Source of the DNA: Diospyros lotus
Lineage: Eukaryota > Streptophyta > Magnoliopsida > Ericales > Ebenaceae
NCBI RefSeq assembly: GCF_014633365.1
Contig: NC_068350.1
Span: forward strand, 10,207,922-10,271,921
Length of the DNA: 64,000 nucleotides
Direction of reading: 5' to 3'
The notes beneath the pieces are model-generated. The model had not been told where the DNA came from. It made no database searches and was given only the letters and a program-made list of their open reading frames with translations. Numbering within the stretch: the first letter of the stretch is position 1; each line of letters begins with the position of its first letter. Position numbers and translations under genes: made by a program. Positions 10,985-20,638 of the stretch are shown one piece after another.

Positions 10985-11721
10985 AGATTTGATTTCCATC
11001 ATGGCTGTTGACTCACAACAGTTTGGATTCAGACCAGACATCCTTTTGAGAAAGGTAAATGAGGTAAGTATGTATTCCATTGAAAATGAAATATTCAATC
11101 TAACTTCTCTTGTTCAACAATTGGTTATAGGAAATTTGCAACATATGAAAGCTTGTGGTATTTGTGCTGCTACAGGTCATCTAATGAATATGTGTCCTAC
11201 ACTTCAAAAAGATTCTTTAGAGCATCCCAATGCAGTTGGAGGATTCTCAGGCCTATCACAATGAAGTACGATCCTTATTCAAATACCTATAATCCAGGGT
11301 GGAGGGATCATCACAACTTCGGTTATGGAGTAAGATCACAATTCCAACATTACCAGTCTAGATCACATATTCTACTATAACAACCTTCTTCAAGTTCTGG
11401 TATGTCTTTAGAAGAAATTGTTAAATCTCTTGCAACTAACACACAACAATTTCAATAGGAGACAAGAACAAGCATCAAGCAATCAGAGAATCAAATTATT
11501 CAACTAGCAACATCAGTGAGCAGGCTTGAAGCTCGAGGTTCTGGGAAATTGCCTTCCCAAATAGTTGTAAATCCTCGAGAAAATGTAAGTCCCATTACGC
11601 TATGAAATGGAAACGAAATTGACACCCCTGTTCAGAATCATACAGATTCAGCCAAGAAGACTCAAAAAGAAGAGGCAGAAAATATGGCGATAATGTCTTC
11701 TAAGGTAATCTCTCAAACAAT
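10985..11721 (+). pseudogene. Athila-like gag pseudogene, nucleocapsid half
   Basis: From a frame at about 11001 one reads VNEV, a Gag linker and the knuckle CGICAATGHLMNMC (C-x2-C-x4-H-x4-C, about 11154-11195), followed by PTLQKD and NAVGGF. After a TGA near 11261 a different frame continues with YDPYSNTYNPGWRDHHNF, diagnostic for Athila Gag. TAA near 11378 and TAG near 11457 break it again. The reading continues to VISQTI at the CACTA 2 insertion and resumes at about 15175. It differs from the first element's gag in knuckle spacing, so the two belong to different subfamilies. Confidence 0.82.
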
Positions 11722-12359
11722 CACTACAAAAAAATCAGCATTTAGCGGCGGTTTTTTGCAACCGCTGGAATAACCGCCGCTAATTTTAAATTTTGCGGCA
11801 GTTTTAAAAACCGCCGCTAAATAAGTGATTTAGCAGCGGTTTCTATAATATTTAGGGGCGATTTTGAAACCGCCGCTAAAAATAAAATTTTATTTTTTTA
11901 ATTTTTTTAAAAATTTTATTTTTAAAAATTAAAAAATATATATTTAATTTTAGCAGCGGTTTCAAAACCGCCGCGAAAATTAATAAAAAGAATTATTTTT
12001 TTTAATTTTAGCGGCGATTTTGAAACAGCTGCTAAAATTAATAAAAAAAATTAATTTTTTAATTTTAGCGACGGTTTCTAAACAGCCGCGAAAATTAATA
12101 AAAAAATTATTTTTTTTAATTTTAGCGGCGGTTTTGAAACCGCCGCTAAAATTAATAAAAAAAATTAATTTTTTAATTTTAGCGGCGGTTTCAAAACCAC
12201 CGCTAAAATAAAAAATTTAATTTTTTAAAAACCTGCGCGGGCCAGCCCAGCCCGCGCCTGACCGCTTAACCAGCGCCCGCCCGGCTGCTCGACCCGCGCC
12301 CGTTGCCCTCGCCCAACCCTTGCATGCCAAGTGGCGATGCTGGAAATTAAATCCAGCAC

Positions 12360-12440
12360 CTTCCCCCCTCCTCAAGTTTCGAACCCAAAACCTTTACTGT
12401 GCACGTGCGCACGCGAACCACTTGATCTGCGAAACACCCC
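12360..12440 (-). repeat. tRNA-like module within CACTA 2
   Basis: On the minus strand, gggttcgaaac (about 12376-12386) is a B-box match, and an A-box-like tcgcagatcaag lies upstream at about 12421-12432. Together they correspond to the module at 9395-9545 of CACTA 1. The following segment, tggatttaatttccagc, is shared with CACTA 3. The A box is weaker than in CACTA 1. Confidence 0.45.
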
Positions 12441-13559
12441 TTGTCATATGTGGACATATATATATTATATACATTAGCAAAATTATATATTATATATTTT
12501 AAAAACAAATATATAAAAGAATAATAGAATAAATTAAAAAGAGATTTTTAATTTATTAAAAATCTATATTAAAATTTCATAATTCTGAAATAAGTTTCTA
12601 ACAACTAATTTTATATTTATTAAAATAAGTTTATTTAAATTTCAGAATTATATTTTAGAATTATATTTATAAATAGATTTTTAACATTTAATAAGTTTAT
12701 TTATAAATAAATTTTAGAATTATATTTAATATTTTTTAATATATATTAAAAACATTTATTAATTGATTATTTTTTAAAAGAATAATAGAATAAATTAAAA
12801 ATAAATTAATTGAGTTAAATTAAATAAATTATCAAAAAAATATTAAATTAGAATTTTAATGAATTTTGCTATTAATTTAAATGCAATTTTAAATTTATTT
12901 TTAAGATTTTATATTTAATTTTATTAATTTAATTTTTAATTATTTTCTTAAGCTAAATTTAATTTTTTAATGAAAATAATGAATTTTAATATTTAAGATT
13001 TTTATTTAATTTTAATTATATGATAATTAAAAATATAAATTAAAACTCTTAAATATGAGTAAGAATAAGTTTTTTCAATAATAACAAAATTTTAAAAAAA
13101 TTAATTTTGATTTCTTCCATAGTCTTAAAAATGTGATACCTTAAATATTAATTAGCATTGAAAAACCGTAACATTTGACAACCTTAAATAATTTTTTATG
13201 AATTTGTTAAGACATCACATTTTCAAAACTATGATATAATTATTAAAGTAATTAATAATTAATTAATCACTATCTTTGATTTAATGCAAATTTTTTAGGG
13301 AAAAAATTCACCATTGATTGACACTTGGCAAAATACTTTATTTGACTATCATATTTTAATATTATATAAATATACATAGAATAAAGATATAAAAATAATA
13401 TTTTAAATAAATGAATAATTTTCTATGACTTAATTAATAGTTTAAGTTGTCTATTAATATTTCTCATAAAACTCATGCAAATTTAATACAAAACAATTAG
13501 CATTGAAAAACTCGTATATTTAAAATTTATTATTAATTTTACAATAATTAGTACATATT

Positions 13560-14583
13560 ATTTCAAAACAATTAAAAGATTTAAATTATTACTGCAAATT
13601 ACAAAATGTAAATTATTAATGCGATAAGTAGTAAACGCAAATCATTAATGCAAGTTTTGGAGGAAAATTTTATTACTACTTATTATTTCAAAGCAATTGA
13701 AAATTTTAAATTATTAATGCAAATTACAAAATATAAATTATTAATACAATAAGTATTAATTGCAAATCATTGATTAATGCAAGTTTTGGGAGGAAATTTC
13801 TTTTTTCAAGACTATCCTACTTTTATATATATAAAGATGCAAATTACAAAATGTAAATTATTAATGCAACAAGCTAGTACTAAATGTAAATCATTAATGC
13901 AAGTTTTGGGGGAAAATTTTATTACTACTTATTACTTCAAAGCAATTGAAAATTTTAAATTATTAATGCAAATTACAAAATGTAAATTATTAATACAATA
14001 AGTATTAATTGTAAATCATTAATTAATGCAAGTTTTAGGAGGAAATTTCTTTTTTCAAGACTATCCTACTTTTATATATATAAAGATGCAAATTATAAAA
14101 TATAAATTATTAATGCAATAAGTACTAAATGCAAATCATTAATGCAAGTTTTGGGAGAAAATTTTATTACTACTTATTACTTCAAAGCAATTGAAAATTT
14201 TAAATTATTGACGTAAATTACAAAAATGTAAATTATTAATATAATAAGTATTAATTACAAATCAATAATTAATGTAAGTTTTAGGAGGAAATTTCTTTTT
14301 TCAAGACTATCCTACTTTTATATTTATAAATTAAGATGCAAATTATAAAATATAAATTATTAATGCAATAAGTACTAAATGCAAATCATTAATGCAAGTT
14401 TTGGGAGAAAATTTTATTATTACTTATTATTTCAAAGCAATTGAAAATTTAAAATTATTAATGTAAATTACAAAATGTAAATTATTAATACAATAAGTAT
14501 TAATTCCAAATCATTAATTAATGCAAGTTTTAGGAGGAAATTTCTTTTTCAAGACTATTCTACTTTTATATATATAAAGATTT
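13560..14583. repeat. Tandem array (about 249-bp units) within CACTA 2
   Basis: Four units anchor on ctacttttatatatataaaga, with unit ends near 13837, 14086, 14336 and 14580, spaced 249, 250 and 244 bp. Each carries aatgcaagttttgggaggaaa and ttcaagactatcctac. This is the reverse complement of the CACTA 1 array units, with a longer, more uniform period. Confidence 0.82.
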
Positions 14584-15171
14584 TGTAATTAATTTAAATT
14601 AAAATTTTAATTTCTTTTAAGATTTTTAATTTCTTTTTATTAATTTAATTCAATTTAATTTTAATTTTTAATTGTTTAATTATTTTTAAATTTAGCGACG
14701 GTTAAAAACCGCCGTTAAATTAAATTATTTAATGAATTTATAATTTAATTTTAATTATAAATTATTTAATTATTTTTGAATTTAGCGGTAGTTTTTCAGA
14801 AACCGCCGCTAAATTAAATTTTTTAATGAATTTTGTGACGGTTTCGAAAATTGTCGCAAATATTAATTTAATTTTAAAATTTAAATTATTTAATTATTTT
14901 TAATTTAGCGGCGGTTTCTCAAAAATCGCTGCTAAATTTAATTTTATTTTTTAATTATTTAATTATTTTCTAAATTTAGCGACGATTTCTTAAAAACCGC
15001 CGCAAAATTAAATGTTTTAATGAATTTTGCAACGATTTTTCAAAACTGTCGCAAAATGTTAAAAAAATCGCCGCTAAAATAGTATTTTGCGGCGGTTTAT
15101 AAACCGCTGCAAAATTTCATTTTTTGCGGTGGTTTTAAAAATCGCCGCTAAAAATCAATTTTTTTGTAGTG

Positions 15172-15763
15172 AATTGTGCATAATTCTAATAAACCTATTT
15201 CTCTTCCTTTTCCTAGTAGGTTATCTAAATCTAAAAAGGAAGATCAAGAAAAAGGACATATTGAAGATTTTTTAAATGGTAAAAATAAACATTTCTTTAT
15301 TGGATGCCATTAAGCAAGTCCTAAGGTATGCAAAATTTCTTAAGGAACTGTGTACTACGAAGAGAAGGTTGAGAGGTGATGAAAAGATAAGTGTGGGAGA
15401 GAATGTGTCAGCAATAATTCAACGTAAGTTACCCCCAAAATGCAAGGATCTAGGTACATTTACTATTTCATGTGTGATTGGTAATTCTAAGATTGAACGT
15501 GCCATGTTAGATTTAGGAGCATCCATAAATGTCATGTCATATTCAATTTATGAATCTTTGAAATTGGGTCATTTGAAACAAATGAGTGTAATAATTTAAT
15601 TAGCTGACTGTTCTAATTCATACCCTGAAGGGGTAGTTGAGGATGTTTTTGTGCAGGTTAATGAGCTAATTTTTACATTCTGAACATGGAGGACGATGCT
15701 TCTCCAAATCCTACTCCAATTTTGTTAGAAAGACCCTTTCTAAAAACAACAAGGACAAAGATT
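15172..15763 (+). pseudogene. Athila-like gag-pol linker and protease, first half
   Basis: Homology resumes right after CACTA 2 with a linker, then DAIKQVLRYAKFLKEL and PPKCKDLGTFTISCVIGN, the same block as in the first element. The protease active site DLGAS falls near 15510. A TAA near 15597 breaks the frame before LADCS. The sequence runs to the protease segment RPFLKTTRTK, where CACTA 3 interrupts it. The second half follows at 16855. Confidence 0.82.
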
Positions 15764-16854
15764 CACTACAAAAAAAAAAATGGCATTTGGCAACGATTTT
15801 TTTTGCATTTAGTCGCCGCTAAGTAATTTAGCAGTAGTTTTGAAAACTGCTGCTAAATCAGCCGTTGTGGAGCATTTAGCGACGGCTTTTAGCAACCGTT
15901 GGAGTAACCGTCGCAAATTATATTTTTTGCTACGATTTTTAAAACTGCTGCAAAAATTAAAAAAAATAAAAATTTACCGTCGCAGAAATTAAAAAAAAAA
16001 ATTAATTTCTCGCAAGCGTAGGCTGATCGATCGTCTGCACCTGCGCCCAGACCCGCGCGCGGGCTCACGTACACGCTTGGACCCTGCGCGCCATGTAGTC
16101 GTATGTTTTCGCGCCATGTGGTCGTAAGTTTTCGCGCCACGTGACAATGCTGGAAATTAAATCTCCAGCCTTCCCCTTCCCCGATTTCGAACATAGGACC
16201 TCCCCTATGTGTGTGTGCGCGCAAATCCAACTTATTTGCCAATCCTCCTTAATATATGTCCGTGCATATAAATTATATACTGATCCAACCACTATTTTCC
16301 AAAATTATATTTTATATTTTTTAATATAAATTAAAAATATTAATTAATTTATTATTTTTTAAAAGAATAAAGGAATAAATTAAAAATAAATTAATTGAAT
16401 TAAATAAATTAATTGATTAAAAAATAAAAAAAGATTTTGTATATTTTTTAAAATTATTAAAATTTTATACATAACAATTTTGTTAAATTTCTTTTTATTT
16501 TTATTTTTTTAATTAAAATTTTTAATTAATTTTTCAATTAATTTAAATTAAATTTTAAATTTATTTTTAAGATTTTATATTTCTTTTTATTAATTTAATT
16601 TTTAATTATTTTCTTAAATAAAATTCTATTTTTTAATGAATTTTACAGTGATTTTTCAAAACCATCGCAAATGTTAATTTAATTTTAATTTTAAATTATT
16701 TAATTATTTTTCAATTTAGTGGCAATTTTTTGAAAACTGCCACAAAATTAAATGTTTTAATGGATTTTATAGTAGTTTGAAAAACCGCCACAAAATTTCA
16801 TGTTTTATGGCGGTTTTTAAAACCGCCTTAAAAAATCAATTTTTTTTTATAGTG
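15764..16854. mobile_element. Non-autonomous CACTA transposon 3 (1091 bp, TSD att)
   Basis: It starts CACTACAAAAAAAAAAA and ends TTTTATAGTG, where one base of the usual TGTAGTG terminus is changed. TSD att lies at 15761-15763 and 16855-16857. It has hairpin-type subterminal repeats, mostly degraded, and a tRNA-like module on the minus strand (about 16183-16242), but lacks the tandem array of CACTA 1 and 2. It is the shortest family member here and sits exactly within the protease gene of the second Athila-like element. Confidence 0.9.
16140..16250 (-). repeat. tRNA-like module within CACTA 3
   Basis: On the minus strand, tggcaaataagttgg is a weak A box and tgttcgaaatc a B-box-like match (about 16183-16193). 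The flanking cataggggagg and the gctggagatttaatttccag segment are shared with the other CACTA copies. Confidence 0.42.
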
Positions 16855-16857
16855 ATT

Positions 16858-17010
16858 GATGTTCATGATGGTACCCTTACCATGGAGTTCGATGGGGATA
16901 TTGTGAAATTTAATATATTTGATGACACGAGGTACCCTAATGATATTCAATCTGCATTTTCTATTGATGTGGTTAATGTTTTTGCACAAGAGACTTTTGA
17001 GTTAAGACAT
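16858..17010 (+). pseudogene. Athila-like protease, second half
   Basis: Begins DVHDGTLTMEFDGDIVKFNIFD, the direct continuation of the protease broken at 15763. After FAQETFELR the sequence switches to integrase C-terminal homology near 17010, so about 3 kb encoding reverse transcriptase, RNase H and the integrase core is missing. Confidence 0.78.
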
Positions 17011-17307
17011 GAGGATAAGACAAATGCATTTCAAGATAGAATGATTGCTAGAAAGCAATTTGTGTTTGGATAAAAAGTTTTACTTTACAATTCGAGACTC
17101 AAATTAATGCTAGGTAAGTTGCGTTCTCCTTGGATTGGTCATTTTGAAGTTACTAATGTATTTTCTTATGGTGCAGTTAAGGTACGAAGCCTAGGAACTA
17201 ATAAGGTGTTTAAGGTCAATGGGCATAGGCTTAAGCCATTTCATGAAGGTTTTCAAAAGCAAATTGCAGATGAAGTGCAATTGAGAGATCCAGTTTACAT
17301 AGATTGA
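17011..17307 (+). pseudogene. Athila-like integrase C-terminal fragment
   Basis: FQDRMIARKQF leads to [11 protein letters not shown] and then [20 protein letters not shown], the conserved integrase C-terminal segment that normally binds DNA during integration. A TAA near 17072 stands just before KVLLYNS, where the family usually has glutamine (CAA to TAA). The frame closes at 17305-17307. There is no chromodomain, as expected for Athila. The catalytic domain is absent. Confidence 0.82.
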
Positions 17308-18471
17308 GGAAAGTTACAATGTCGGGCAAACGACGTTAACTAAATGCTCTTCTTGGAAGGCAACCTACGTGTGGTTTAAGAACCACAATCAGATTTGTTC
17401 TTTATCCTTTTCCTTTCTTCTTTGTGTGTTTAGTTTTAATCTTTTTTGCATGACAGGCTTACATTGGGGACAATGTAAGGTTTTAGTGTGTGTGTGTGTG
17501 GGGGGGGGGGGGGGAGGACTTAGGTTTTGTTTTCATGGGTGTTCTTTTTAATTTGCATGCATTATTTTTAGTGCGTTTTGTGTCTTGGATAATTCTTTCT
17601 CCCAAGAATTTTGGAGGTCATATTTGCTATAAGTTGTGACTAATTAAGAATGAGGATTCAAGCATGTTTTAGTTGAGATAACTTGTTGCATAAGCGGATT
17701 TTATCATGGTTGATCAATCAAATTTGGTACCTTTCAATTTTGTTATTTTTATGGAAACATGATGAACTCTTGTGTGATTTATCTTTCAATGTGATTTTTG
17801 AGTTAAAGTTGAGTAATATCTCGTTAAATTGGATTATGCACATTTGTATCATGGTAACATTGAAGTACATATGTCTTAAAAAGTTTTGTGGATGATGTGA
17901 TTGGCATGAGTGGATTCTTGAGATTGTTCCCTCTACATCTAGTCCTAAATAAGGGGAATATGAACGAGATGGAGCATAAAATGAACTCGTTTATTTGCAA
18001 AAAAAAAAAAAAAAAAATCGTTTGCTACCTTGTTTGTAGTAGGAGACAAGGGGATGATTTTAGGTTTGGTTAAGCATGAATCACTTATGTTAGTTGCAAA
18101 GTCTATGAATCTGATTAAGAAGTGTGTATAGATATGCAAACATGATATGAGTGTGTTTAGTTCTCTTCAGTTCGGTAGTGTTTGCCTTTTACTTATGAGT
18201 TCATGTTCAATTGAGAATTGCATGAGAAGGAGTTGTGTTTTGGAAGTTCTGATTTTTAAATTTGTGGAAAAGTTTTTAACGGATCTTGTTATTCTCACTT
18301 TTGGATAAGATTGCCATGATAGAATAAGTTTATGTTGTCTTGTGATTTTTAGCTTGTCGTGACATGTCTCTTAAGCTCTTGGTTTGTAGTAAATATGATG
18401 TCATGGGTTGAGATTTTACAAGTTTGGGATTTCTTGATTTTGTTGTGAGCCTAATTTTGCTTGAGGGTAAG
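17308..18471 (+). other. Athila-like 3' spacer between pol and the polypurine tract
   Basis: Non-coding spacer of about 1.2 kb. Near 17333-17366 is the conserved Athila post-pol motif (acgttaa...gcaacc). Athila relatives may carry an env-like frame here; I see none. A (GT)n run followed by about 15 G lies at 17487-17515, and an A run near 18000-18017. Confidence 0.65.
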
Positions 18472-18497
18472 CAAAAAATAAGTGTGGGGGAATTAAA
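18472..18497 (+). promoter_or_regulatory. Polypurine tract of the second Athila-like element
   Basis: The purine-rich aaaaaataagtgtgggggaa precedes the LTR start, matching the AGTGTGGGGG tract that primes plus-strand DNA synthesis in this lineage. Confidence 0.78.
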
Positions 18498-19988
18498 TGA
18501 GTGCATAATTTCACATATTTATTTCCCTTACATATGGTCTTTTGGGTGAGATTTATGTCTTATTGTGCTGATTTATGCTTATTTTTATAGTTAAGGCAAT
18601 TTTGGATAGGTTAGAATAAATTGGGCTTTTACTTAGAAAATTTCAGTTTTTTAATATTTTGACCTTTCGGGCTTCTTGCAGATTTTTGACCATGTTAGAG
18701 TTCAAGAACATGAATGAGGTCTTCAAAGCTTTTGTAGAGGACTTCTTGGGCTTTCAAAAATGGTATTATTTGTTGAAATCCCAGTTCGTTTGGGCCTCCA
18801 AATATTGCTTCAACGTTAGGGACAAAAAACTGGGTCAAATCCTAATCGGATTAGAATTCTACACGAAAACTGAATCTTTAAAAGGACATAACTTGAGCTT
18901 ATGATGTCCAAATTGAGAGATTCAAAATCCTAAATTCATCTATACATTATGAGCTACAATTCTTAAGCGGGCCGGATCCCAAAAAGCTTTGTATCTGACC
19001 CAAAACGGTCTCATAATTGACAGGAGTCAAGGAAACCCTAATTCTTTGGTTGATTTGGATTCTTTGTTGGGGGCTATTTAAGGTCTTAATCCAAGATCAA
19101 GAAGGGAGGACATCCAAGAAGAAAAAGGGGTAGAGAAGCACATCCAAGAGGAGAAAGAAGCATCATTTTCATATTTTCTCTTCTTTTTCTATTTTTTCTC
19201 TCATTATGTGTGGTTAAACTTTGGTTTTTCAGTAGAAGAATATTTTAAAGCCATGGTGAAGAACACTGTGAGATCTTTTTGAGTTTATTTGCAGTCTGAT
19301 TTTCTCTTGAATATTCAAGTATCTTCTGATTTTAATGTTTATGATTGTGTGTTTTGATTGCATAGACGATCGCTATTCAATTCTTGACGCATGATCAATT
19401 GTTAGCTTGAATACCAAATCCGTAATTGTTTGGTCTTTCTTGCATAAGTAGCAACTAGGGTTGATGATTATGGATAAGTTTTTGTTCAATTCCTAGGGAG
19501 TACATGTGCTAAATTAAATAAACCGAGCTTGTGTGTTTCTTGTTCAGATTTGGTATTATTTCCACAAAGTTTAATGCTGCCTTTGAATTAAATTCTAGAG
19601 AGCTTGTTCTAAGGTTGTTTGAAGGTAAAGGTTAATTGAAGAACTTGTTTTAATTAACTAAGAAGTAAGGAAAACATTGAATGAACAAAGTTTGTTGTTC
19701 TTTCTAAGGCCAAGTATTCAAGAAAAATTAGTGACTTTGACATCAATGATCAGTGTCATAACCATTGGTGGATAAATCCCTTCTACCTGAAGCGTTTCTA
19801 TTGATTACTTTAATCCTTTTACATTCTAATTTCCCTTATTAATTTAGAATAATATTATGTTTTTAATTGTTTAAATTTCAAAATTCAAAACCCCCTAATT
19901 GCTTCTTCTATTTATTTTAAGTTTTCAAAAGAATAGATTTAACCAATCGTTGTGGATATAACCTTGCTCATTACTATCACAATTTACA
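18498..19988 (+). repeat. 3' LTR of the second Athila-like element (about 1.49 kb)
   Basis: It starts tgagtgcataatttc just after the polypurine tract. I place the end at caatttaca (19988) because this gives TG...CA ends and a length close to the other Athila LTR. The end could lie up to about 50 bases further right. Oligopyrimidine stretches near 19180-19210 and an AT-rich 3' part are the only internal features noted. Confidence 0.65.
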
Positions 19989-20638
19989 TTTTTAAGAGCA
20001 AGAATTTATTATTTGTTGGATTAGACAGCCATTAGGTGCACTTTCTCATTACTCATAATAAGTTATCTTTGGTGGTATTTTTGGAAACTACGGTCTAGAG
20101 CATTGGGCGAGGGATTTCTTGTTCGATTATGCCATTTTGGGAGTGGATCTTTGACTATGGTTGTTGCAGGAAAGGTTGTATTTGGATAGGATACGACCCT
20201 TCCGCAATCAATATGGTTTGTTTGAGGAAATCAGACCAGTTTTTCCATTTTTCTATTTTGAACCCCTTTCTTCCTAACCCCCTTTCTTCTTAACATATTT
20301 ATATGCTAGGAGTGAGGAGGTGAATCAAGATAGGCTTTGGAAGTCCCCAAGAAGTGTGGGTTTGCCAATTTTGGGTGACCCATGGCTCTTCATAGATGAT
20401 TTTAATGTTTGTCAACATGTCTCCGAGATGCAAGGTGGAAAACCTCCTTTACTCTATATATGCATAGATTTAATCTCTTCAGAATTTTGGTTTTTAATGG
20501 GCCCACTTTGACTTGGAATAATAAATTGTGAGGAGGAGACTGTATTTTCTGTGAGCTTGATAAAACCCTTGTTTACGATGGATGGCTTTCTAGGTATCCT
20601 CTTAGCAAGGCTTTATTTATTCAACCAGGGATCTCCAA
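19989..20638 (+). pseudogene. LINE ORF2 endonuclease fragment
   Basis: Part of an apurinic/apyrimidinic-type endonuclease that nicks target DNA for LINE insertion. About 20160-20250 reads GCIWIGYDPS. After a frameshifted stretch near 20250-20310 comes YARSEEVNQDRLW and PWLFIDDFNV, where the family has GDFN and this copy has DDFN. The end reads FTWTNNK, LDKTLVYDGW and ALFIQPGIS, where the gypsy element 20639-27878 interrupts it. The N-terminal WNIRGLN block is missing here and appears out of order near 29800. The left end of the LINE is not resolved. Confidence 0.75.
20634..20638. repeat. Target-site duplication (tccaa), left copy
   Basis: The bases tccaa occur here and at 27879-27883, bracketing the gypsy element inserted in the LINE. 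Confidence 0.92.

Larger units (their letters stand above)
11722..15171. mobile_element. Non-autonomous CACTA transposon 2 (3450 bp, TSD aat)
   Basis: It starts CACTACAAAAAAAT and ends TTTTTTTGTAGTG, flanked by aat at 11719-11721 and 15172-15174. Subterminal gcggcgg/ccgccgc hairpins fill 11740-12210 and 14690-15160. Inside are a tRNA-like module (minus strand, about 12360-12440), AT-rich filler and a four-unit tandem array (13560-14583). The inner modules occur in the opposite order and strand to CACTA 1, so it is an inverted, shorter relative. No transposase frame. It sits in the gag region of the second Athila-like element. Confidence 0.92.
10980..19988 (+). mobile_element. Second Athila-like Ty3/gypsy element, 5'-truncated, plus orientation
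   Basis: It contains gag from mid-gene, the protease region, the C-terminal part of integrase, a long 3' spacer, a polypurine tract and one LTR. Two CACTA elements (11722-15171 and 15764-16854) interrupt it, and their excision points restore continuous homology. The 5' LTR and the first part of gag are not in the window, separated by the LTR remnant at 10958-10979. The reverse transcriptase, RNase H and integrase core are deleted. The right end is inferred, because there is no TSD partner to test it. Confidence 0.82.

Noticed and set aside
17308..18471. Possible env-like gene of an Athila element
   Set aside because: No frame longer than about 70 codons, no signal peptide plus membrane pattern; only short broken frames.
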